Below, piece by piece: positions 47,631-53,258 of a stretch of 53,258 bases of DNA. The stretch's first letter is position 1. Each line of letters opens with the position of its first letter. The DNA lies in contig JAFRHT010000098.1 in assembly GCA_017433125.1 (NCBI GenBank), positions 1 to 53,258 on the forward strand. Reading direction: 5' to 3'. A program made the position numbers and the translations under genes. A model generated the notes under the pieces. The model made no database searches, was not told the origin of the DNA, and saw only the letters and a program-made list of their open reading frames with translations. The DNA comes from Solobacterium sp. GTDB taxonomy: Bacteria > Bacillota_I > Bacilli_A > Erysipelotrichales > Erysipelotrichaceae.

Positions 47631-48940
47631 ACAGAGGAATCATCGCCATCGTTGGCCGGCCTAATGTAGGCAAGTCAACGATTTTTAACAGAATTGCCGG
47701 ATCACGTATTTCCATCGTGGAGGACACGCCCGGTGTGACCAGGGACCGCATCTATGCGCCGGCATACTGGCTGAACAATGAATTCCGGGTGATTGACACC
47801 GGCGGGATTCAGATGGCAGACCAGCCGTTCCAGGAGGAAATCCGCGCCCAGGTGCAGATTGCCATTGACGAAGCAGATGTGATCCTGATGGTCACCAGCG
47901 CCAGGACAGGCGTCAGTGATGATGACCGGTTTATTGCCGGACTTCTGCGCCGTTCCGGCAAACCGGTCGTATTGGCTGTCAACATGGTCGACGATACTAC
48001 AAAAATCGCTTCAGCCTATGAATTCTATGAACTGGGCATCGGGGATCCGATTCCCTGCAGCGGCATTCACGGCGCCGGTATCGGTGATGTCCTGGATGCG
48101 TGCATGGCGCTGTTCCCGGAAGAAAAGGAAAGCGAAGCTGCCGAAGGCATGCGGCTGGCTGTCATCGGCGAACCGAATGTCGGCAAGTCCAGCCTGGTCA
48201 ATGCCATTCTGAAGGAAGACCGGGCAATTGTGTCCGATATCCAGGGGACGACCCGCGATGCCGTGGACACACCGTTTGAATTCGAAGGCCGCAAGTACAT
48301 CATTGTCGATACGGCCGGAATCCGCAAACGCGGCAAAGTTTATGAGAATATCGAGAAGTACTCGGTACTGCGGGCCATGCAGGCCATTGAGAAATGCGAT
48401 GTCGCGCTGTTCCTGATTGATGCCGAAAAGGGCATCCGGGAACAGGACAAGCATGTGGCCGGGTATGCCAGCGAAGCCGGCAAGCCTTTGATTATAGTCG
48501 TCAACAAGTGGGATGCAGTGACCAAGGATGACCATACGATGAACACGTTTACCGAAGATATCCGAACCCAGTTTGCCTATCTTTCGTATGCGCCGGTGAT
48601 CTTTGTCTCGGCCAGAACCGGGCAGCGGGTGGGCAATATCCTGCCGCTGGCAGACCAGGTGTATGCGAATGCCTCCCGGCGGATCCCTACCAATGTGCTT
48701 AACGAAGTGATCATGGATACCCAGATTACGACCCCGGCACCGGCCCGCAACGGCCGCCGGCTGCGCGTTTACTACGCCACCCAGGTCGGGGTGAACCCGC
48801 CGACCTTTGTCTTCTCGGTCAATGAACCCGAACTGATGCATTTTTCCTATCAGCGTTTTCTGGAGAATCAGCTGCGGCAGGCCTTTGACTTTACCGGCAC
48901 GCCGCTGAAACTAATTGTCAGAAAGAAGGTCAGCGAATGA
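47627..48940 (+). CDS. der: Ribosome biogenesis GTPase Der
   Basis: A 437-residue protein with two tandem GTPase domains: G1 GRPNVGKST (about 8-16) and GEPNVGKSS (about 181-189), each with a DTxG G3 (DTGG and DTAG) and NKxD-type G4 (VNMVD, NKWD). The C-terminal KH-like domain ends in [10 protein letters not shown]. Der (EngA) is essential for 50S assembly. It overlaps cmk and gpsA by 4 bases each, so these three are translationally coupled. Confidence 0.97.
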   Translation: MNRGIIAIVGRPNVGKSTIFNRIAGSRISIVEDTPGVTRDRIYAPAYWLNNEFRVIDTGGIQMADQPFQEEIRAQVQIAIDEADVILMVTSARTGVSDDDRFIAGLLRRSGKPVVLAVNMVDDTTKIASAYEFYELGIGDPIPCSGIHGAGIGDVLDACMALFPEEKESEAAEGMRLAVIGEPNVGKSSLVNAILKEDRAIVSDIQGTTRDAVDTPFEFEGRKYIIVDTAGIRKRGKVYENIEKYSVLRAMQAIEKCDVALFLIDAEKGIREQDKHVAGYASEAGKPLIIVVNKWDAVTKDDHTMNTFTEDIRTQFAYLSYAPVIFVSARTGQRVGNILPLADQVYANASRRIPTNVLNEVIMDTQITTPAPARNGRRLRVYYATQVGVNPPTFVFSVNEPELMHFSYQRFLENQLRQAFDFTGTPLKLIVRKKVSE

Positions 48941-49932
48941 AAACTGCAGTATTGGGCACCGGCAGCTGGGGGACCGCCCTGGCACAGGTGCTTGCCGACA
49001 ACGGCAATGATGTTGTGCTCTGGGGCATCGATGCCTCACAGGTAAACGATATCAACGAGAACCACCGCAACTCCCTGTTTTATGAAACGGAACTAAATCC
49101 GGCCCTGCATGCCGACATGGATATTGCCTGTCTGCGGGATGCGGACCTGCTGCTGTTTGCCGTGCCTTCCATCGCATTGGAAGAAACCCTGAAGAAGGCC
49201 GCGGCGGTGCTGGACAAACCGGTCATCGTCATCAACGTGGCCAAGGGTTTCCACCCGGTGACCCACGAACGGCTCAGCGTTGTCATCCGCCGGTTCATGC
49301 CGGCAGAAAAGCTGAAGGCGGTGGTATCGCTGATCGGGCCTTCCCATGCCGAGGAGGTCATCGAGCGGAAACTGACGGTCATCAATGCTGTCAGTGCCGA
49401 TCAGGAAGCAGCAGAAACCGTCCAGAAACTCTTTTCCAACCGGTATTTCCGGGTTTACACAAATACGGATGAAACCGGCGCGGAAATAGGGGTTGCAGTC
49501 AAGAATATCATGGCCCTGGCGTCAGGCATTCTTACCGGTATCGGGCAGGGTGACAATGCCCGGGCAGCCCTGATTACCCGTGGTCTGGCGGAAATGACCC
49601 GTTATGGTGTTGCCATGGGCGGCAGGGTGGACACCTATCTTGGCCTCGACGGGGTCGGGGATCTGATTGTTACCTGCACCTCAAGGCATTCCCGTAACTT
49701 CATGGCCGGCTTTCAGATCGGTCAGGAAGGCGGGGCTGAGCATTTCATGAAAGTGAACAAGAAGACCGTTGAAGGGATCTTCGCCTGCCGGATTGTCTAC
49801 GAGGAAGCCCGTAAACACGGTATTTCGATGCCGATCACCGAGCAGGTGTATCAGGTCCTCTATGAAGGAAAAGACCCGGAAACAGCCCTGAATGAGCTCA
49901 TGATGCGGGAACTGAAACCGGAGGATCACTGA
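48937..49932 (+). CDS. gpsA: Glycerol-3-phosphate dehydrogenase [NAD(P)+]
   Basis: A 331-residue enzyme with the N-terminal dinucleotide motif [13 protein letters not shown] (about 7-19), substrate motifs GPSHAEEV and [13 protein letters not shown] (catalytic Lys near 189), and the C-terminal [14 protein letters not shown]. It makes sn-glycerol 3-phosphate for phospholipids in the cytoplasm. The cmk-der-gpsA order follows the Bacillus pattern (there with other genes interspersed). It is followed by a small membrane gene after 1 base. Confidence 0.96.
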   Translation: MKTAVLGTGSWGTALAQVLADNGNDVVLWGIDASQVNDINENHRNSLFYETELNPALHADMDIACLRDADLLLFAVPSIALEETLKKAAAVLDKPVIVINVAKGFHPVTHERLSVVIRRFMPAEKLKAVVSLIGPSHAEEVIERKLTVINAVSADQEAAETVQKLFSNRYFRVYTNTDETGAEIGVAVKNIMALASGILTGIGQGDNARAALITRGLAEMTRYGVAMGGRVDTYLGLDGVGDLIVTCTSRHSRNFMAGFQIGQEGGAEHFMKVNKKTVEGIFACRIVYEEARKHGISMPITEQVYQVLYEGKDPETALNELMMRELKPEDH

Positions 49933-49933
49933 G

Positions 49934-50305
49934 ATGAATAATACAGGAAGAATCAAACGCCTGGCTGTCTGCCTGCTGGTGCTGGCGGGGGAATACGGTC
50001 TGATCAGCGGCCCGCTGTTTTCCCGGCATGGCATGATTCAGTGGCCGCAGATCTTGGCTCTGGCCGCTGCCGCCGGCGTTCTTCTTTCTGCGGGACTCAG
50101 CATCAGGAATCTGGACCTGTTTTCCGCAGCCGGTTATGGCTGCGGGTTTCTGGCCGGGCTGCTGTTTCATCAGTACGGCACGGATCCCGGGGGCGGCCGG
50201 ACAGATAATCTCTGGCTGATTTGGACCGGTGTGCTTTTGCTGTTCATGATTCTGGGGCTGGTCCTGACCGTCGTGCCGGGTTCGGCCGGCAGGACAAAAG
50301 AATAG
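49934..50305 (+). CDS. Small membrane protein of unknown function
   Basis: A 123-residue protein with about four hydrophobic segments (near 9-28, 37-58, 62-80 and 92-114), ending in a basic tail. No signal peptide or known motif is visible. GGAGG precedes ATG 49934 by 9 bases, and its start is 1 base after the gpsA stop, so it is co-transcribed. Function unknown. Confidence 0.72.
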   Translation: MNNTGRIKRLAVCLLVLAGEYGLISGPLFSRHGMIQWPQILALAAAAGVLLSAGLSIRNLDLFSAAGYGCGFLAGLLFHQYGTDPGGGRTDNLWLIWTGVLLLFMILGLVLTVVPGSAGRTKE

Positions 50306-50320
50306 GAAGGTGTAGGAACT

Positions 50321-51577
50321 ATGGAACTGTATCGCGGCAATATTGTATATTCGGAAACAACAGAAAAACTGGCGGAATTCACGCACGCCTGGCTGGTGGT
50401 TGAAGACGGCAGGGTGGAAGGCATTTATCCGGTTCTGCCGGAAAAATTCACCGGACTGCCGGTTACAGATTTCGGAGATGATGTGATTATTCCGGCGTTT
50501 TCCGACCTGCATGTCCATGCGCCGCAGTACCCGCAGCGGGGCCTGGCCATGGATACGCTGCTGGAAGACTGGCTGAACCGTTATACCTTCCCGCTGGAAG
50601 AACGCTATGCGGATCCGGTTTTTGCCCGGGCGGTCTATGACCGGTTTATCAATGACCTGCTGGCTCACGGGACGATGCACGCAGTCATCTTAGGGACAAT
50701 TCATGTGCCGGCAACCGGTTATCTGATTGAGCGTCTTGAAGAAATTGGCATGCATGCGCTGGTCGGCAAGGTCAATATGGATATCAACAGTCCGGCGGGT
50801 CTTCGTGAAGACACACGGAAATCGCTGGAGGAAACCGAGGATTTCCTGGCTCGCTACGGGCATAATCACACGGCGAAGCCGATCCTGACGCCGCGGTTTG
50901 CACCGACCTGCAGCTGGGAACTGCTGTGCGGGCTGGGCCGGCTGGCTGCGAAGTACGAAGCCGGCGTGCAGACCCATCTTGTCGAGTCGCTCTGGGAGGC
51001 GGCCGAAGCTGTGAAGATGTATCCCGAATGCGGCTGTGACACCGGGATCTATGAGCAGGCCGGCCTGCTGGGACACGGGCCGCTGCTTGGTGCACATTTT
51101 ATCTATCCGCAGGCTGAGGATATCCGTATCCTGAAGAAATATGACGGCTATGCCGTACAGTGCCCGGACGCGACGATCAACGTCATTGCCGGCATCATGT
51201 CTTCGGCAGCGCTGGCAGACGCAGGCATCAGGCTGGGCTACGGCAGTGATATTGCCGGTGGCCATAACCTCGGTATTTTCGGGGAGGCTGCCCGTTCGGT
51301 ACAGCTGTCCAAGATCAAGACGCTTTACGAACCGGACAACAACCGGCCGATTTCCTTTGCCAGAGCCTTCCATACCGCCACAAAAGGAGGAGGAGCCGTT
51401 TTCGGCAAAGTCGGCAGCCTGGAACCGGGCTATCAGTTTGATGCCCTGGTGATCGGCGGGGTGGCCGATCCGTTTGTGGAACTGACCCCGGCCCAGATGG
51501 CGGAACGGTTCTGTTATCTTGGAGAAACCGGAAATATTCATGCCCGGTACCTGGCCGGCAAAAGGATCGGGGACTGA
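50321..51577 (+). CDS. guaD: Guanine deaminase-type amidohydrolase
   Basis: A 418-residue metal-dependent amidohydrolase. The metal motif is His64-x-His66 in FSDLHVHAPQ, followed by YPQRGLAMDTLLEDWLNRYTFP, which matches guanine deaminase. TPRFAPTCSWELL, THLVES and GSDIAGGHNLGI carry further ligands. Guanine deaminase converts guanine to xanthine. AGGAAGG precedes ATG 50321. It fits the purine salvage theme of the locus at 8-17 kb but is not linked to it. Start, length and motifs agree with the family. Confidence 0.93.
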   Translation: MELYRGNIVYSETTEKLAEFTHAWLVVEDGRVEGIYPVLPEKFTGLPVTDFGDDVIIPAFSDLHVHAPQYPQRGLAMDTLLEDWLNRYTFPLEERYADPVFARAVYDRFINDLLAHGTMHAVILGTIHVPATGYLIERLEEIGMHALVGKVNMDINSPAGLREDTRKSLEETEDFLARYGHNHTAKPILTPRFAPTCSWELLCGLGRLAAKYEAGVQTHLVESLWEAAEAVKMYPECGCDTGIYEQAGLLGHGPLLGAHFIYPQAEDIRILKKYDGYAVQCPDATINVIAGIMSSAALADAGIRLGYGSDIAGGHNLGIFGEAARSVQLSKIKTLYEPDNNRPISFARAFHTATKGGGAVFGKVGSLEPGYQFDALVIGGVADPFVELTPAQMAERFCYLGETGNIHARYLAGKRIGD

Positions 51578-51613
51578 CATGGTTTTTCTCAGGAATGTCC
51601 GGGGGCCGGCTGG

Positions 51614-52129
51614 ATGAGGATGCTGTTTGCACTGGACCGGAAGGATTATGCCGGCTGTACACATGTACACCGCCGGGATTCCGCCCGCGCGGTTATTATC
51701 CGCAGCGGCTGTACGGCCATGGTGTACAGCCGGAAGTACGACTACTACAAATTCCCCGGCGGCGGCCTGGAACCGCATGAAAGTCCGGTTGCGGCCCTGC
51801 AGCGGGAAACCATGGAAGAGAGCGGTCTGAGGATCATTCCGGCTTCGATCAGGGAATACGGCTTTGTCCATCGTATCCAACGAAGCATGACGGATGAAAC
51901 CGAATGCTGGGTGCAGGATAATTATTATTACATCTGTGATGCGGAAGCGGCCGTGAGGCCGCAGAAGCTGGACGGTTATGAGGCAGAAGAGGGGTTTACC
52001 CTGGTATTCGCTGATCCGCTCACTGTTATTCACACCAACCGCCGGCCAAAACAGACACCATATGATCCCGTGATGTTCGAACGGGAAGCGCGGGTGCTGG
52101 AATATCTGCGGCTGGAAAAATATCTGTAA
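51614..52129 (+). CDS. Nudix hydrolase
   Basis: A 171-residue protein with a complete Nudix box at residues 50-72 (Gly50, Glu56, Arg64, Glu65, Glu68, Glu69, Gly71). The fold cleaves nucleoside diphosphates linked to another group; the substrate cannot be read here. The C-terminal part has a PKQTPYDPVMFEREARVLEYL helix. No strong ribosome site precedes ATG 51614; ATG 51620 is an alternative. It lies 36 bases after guaD and 10 bases before a RibD-C-like gene, so they are probably co-transcribed. Confidence 0.87.
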   Translation: MRMLFALDRKDYAGCTHVHRRDSARAVIIRSGCTAMVYSRKYDYYKFPGGGLEPHESPVAALQRETMEESGLRIIPASIREYGFVHRIQRSMTDETECWVQDNYYYICDAEAAVRPQKLDGYEAEEGFTLVFADPLTVIHTNRRPKQTPYDPVMFEREARVLEYLRLEKYL

Positions 52130-52139
52130 GAGGAGAAAT

Positions 52140-52829
52140 ATGATGGACAGACCCGTCACCACGCTGTACATGGTAATGAGCCTGGATGGCAAGATTTCCA
52201 CCGGTGATACCGATGAGATGGATATTGACGCTGATTTTCCCCTGGTGCCCGGAGTTCGGGAAGGGCTGCATCAGTATTATGAGATCGAGCAGACAACGGA
52301 TCTCTGGTCATTGAATTCAGGCCGGGTGCAGGCAAAACTCGGGGTAAACAGTAAACCGCTGCCGGAGAAAAGCCCGGTTTCCTTTGTGCTGATTGATAAC
52401 CGGCATCTTGACGCGCACGGCGTTGCCTGGTTCTGTGCCCGCTCCGACCGGTTTGTGCTGATCACCGTCAATCCGCAGCATCCTGCCTTCGGCGTCAGGG
52501 CGGACAACCTGCATATTATTCTGCAGAAGCAGCTCGATCTGCCGGCGGCACTCAGCCGGCTGAAAGAGGAGTATGGCTGCGAGCGGCTGACAATCCAGTC
52601 CGGCGGAACACTGAACGCACTGTTCCTGCGGCAGGAACTGATTGATTATGTGGATGTGATTGTCGCCCCTGTACTGATCGGCGGCCGCAGCACACCTACG
52701 CTGATTGACGGCGAAGCACTGCACCGGAAAGAAGAGCTTTCCGGACTGGGTGTTCTGAAACTGCTGGAATGCCGCGTGCTGGAAGATTCCTGGCTCCGGC
52801 TGCGTTATGAAGTAATGAAAAAAGGGTAA
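52140..52829 (+). CDS. RibD C-terminal/dihydrofolate reductase-fold reductase
   Basis: A 229-residue protein of the RibD C-terminal domain family. The start TLYMVMSLDGKISTG, the central LTIQSGGTLNALFLRQELIDYVDV and VAPVLIGGRSTPTLIDG are typical. In riboflavin synthesis this domain reduces a pyrimidine intermediate with NADPH; stand-alone members often act on other compounds. The deaminase domain of RibD is absent. AGGAG precedes ATG 52140 by 4 bases and ATG 52143 by 7; the second may be used. A strong terminator follows. Confidence 0.88.
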   Translation: MMDRPVTTLYMVMSLDGKISTGDTDEMDIDADFPLVPGVREGLHQYYEIEQTTDLWSLNSGRVQAKLGVNSKPLPEKSPVSFVLIDNRHLDAHGVAWFCARSDRFVLITVNPQHPAFGVRADNLHIILQKQLDLPAALSRLKEEYGCERLTIQSGGTLNALFLRQELIDYVDVIVAPVLIGGRSTPTLIDGEALHRKEELSGLGVLKLLECRVLEDSWLRLRYEVMKKG

Positions 52830-52833
52830 AAAG

Positions 52834-52867
52834 AAATCCCGGAACCGCAGATGGTTCCGGGATTTTT
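52834..52867. terminator. Bidirectional terminator between convergent genes
   Basis: 13-bp perfect stem AAATCCCGGAACC/GGTTCCGGGATTT (52834-52865) with a 6-base loop and flanking A and T runs. It lies between the reductase and the minus-strand partial gene. Confidence 0.93.
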
Positions 52868-52879
52868 CAGTAACAGCAG

Positions 52880-53258
52880 TTACTGGGCGTGCCAGTTGCC
52901 GTCTGCATCCCACCAGCCGGCTTCACCGTTGTAATAATCGGGAACGGGCTCGTATTCAGCAATGGCGCAGGCTGTTTCGGTGGACATGTCCCCGCCGCCG
53001 CAGACCTGGACCTGGCCCCAGAGGTCGGTGACCCAGCCGTCAAACTGGCCGGTTTCGCTGCCGAACGTACCGGCTTCATAGCCGTCCAGATACAGCGTGC
53101 CCCAGAAGGAACCGCCGCCTATGCCGGTCAGCCATGACAGGTCGACCAGGCAGGTGCCCCACTCATCGATATCATTCCACTGGTCATGTAGGGAAATATT
53201 GCGCTTGCCCCCGGCACAGAAGTCACCGTTGGTGCCCCACGTAACGTGCAGGATGCTG
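52880..53258 (-). CDS. Unknown Trp/Gly-rich protein, C-terminal fragment
   Basis: An open frame on the minus strand that continues past the window edge; the stop is TAA at 52882-52880. The last 125 residues are visible. They are rich in Trp (10), Gly and Asp, with Cys residues (CAGGK, GTCLVDLSW, QVCGGGDM, ACAIAEY), and end in DYYNGEAGWWDADGNWHAQ. No membrane helix is seen in this part. The composition suggests a secreted or surface domain, possibly disulfide-bonded. I do not recognise the family. The frame is supported by the terminator directly after it and by consistent codon use. Confidence 0.7.
   Translation of the reverse strand, partial: SILHVTWGTNGDFCAGGKRNISLHDQWNDIDEWGTCLVDLSWLTGIGGGSFWGTLYLDGYEAGTFGSETGQFDGWVTDLWGQVQVCGGGDMSTETACAIAEYEPVPDYYNGEAGWWDADGNWHAQ

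Noticed and set aside
50690-52201. Open frame of 503 codons on the minus strand spanning guaD and the Nudix gene
   Set aside because: It crosses the intergenic gap and both well-supported genes on the other strand and shows no conserved motif.
1-53258. Search for mobile elements, CRISPR arrays, restriction or toxin-antitoxin modules
   Set aside because: No transposase, integrase, direct-repeat spacer array or recognisable defence gene was found; gene order looks like ordinary core chromosome.

Overview
This window looks like a chromosomal segment of a Gram-positive Firmicute with moderately high GC (mid-50s percent by eye). Gene content and order resemble Bacillus-type genomes, and the style of several hypothetical genes suggests an Erysipelotrichia-like or neighbouring lineage; that placement is inference. 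Evidence for the low-GC Gram-positive group includes lepA-hemW, murC-ytxG/ytxH-like-ccpA-tyrS, ispH-cshB-nfo, ytgP (murJ)-rsuA-like, cmk-der-gpsA, a seven-gene comG operon, a tyrosine T-box, an FMN riboswitch before ribU, and strong AGGAGG ribosome binding sites. I see no insertion sequence, phage, CRISPR array, tRNA or rRNA.

Layout. 1-1.6 kb: the end of lepA, then hemW and rpsO. 1.7-6.2 kb: a MacB/LolD-type ABC exporter whose permease carries a very long helical insertion. 6.3-7.9 kb: a desulfoferrodoxin and a lipoprotein-type P1 peptidase. 7.9-17.6 kb: a nucleoside salvage locus. A divergent adenosine deaminase faces an operon of an alpha/beta hydrolase, an ADP-ribosylglycohydrolase-family protein, a BMP-type nucleoside ABC importer (lipoprotein, ATPase, two permeases) and a nucleoside hydrolase. 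17.6-24 kb: an orphan gene, pnp, a sugar-nucleotide epimerase, trmB, a lipoprotein and a disordered protein. 24-29.2 kb: murC, ytxG-like, ytxH-like, ccpA-like and T-box-controlled tyrS. 29.3-36.5 kb: a lipoprotein, murJ-like flippase, pseudouridine synthase, then ispH, cshB-like helicase, nfo and ispG. 36.6-41.5 kb: rpmG, a metallo-beta-lactamase-fold hydrolase, the comG operon on the minus strand, and efp. 41.6-42.4 kb: FMN riboswitch and ribU. 42.4-45.9 kb: a DauR/YheO-like regulator divergent from ridA, a D-serine dehydratase/D-threonine aldolase-like gene and iadA. 46-53 kb: a tail-anchored proline-rich protein, cmk, der, gpsA, a small membrane protein, guanine deaminase, a Nudix hydrolase and a RibD-C-like reductase. 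The window ends in the C-terminus of a Trp/Gly-rich unknown protein on the minus strand.

Most genes are housekeeping. The most interesting material is the nucleoside/ADP-ribosyl salvage operon with non-canonical active-site residues in its deaminase and hydrolase; the RidA/PLP-enzyme/isoaspartyl peptidase cluster with a candidate operator; an EF-P with methionine at the normally modified loop tip; the coiled-coil ABC permease; and several unrecognised small proteins. No gene-free stretch exceeds 300 bases. The two longest (27678-27952 and 41529-41800) hold the T-box leader and, respectively, a terminator plus promoter plus FMN riboswitch.
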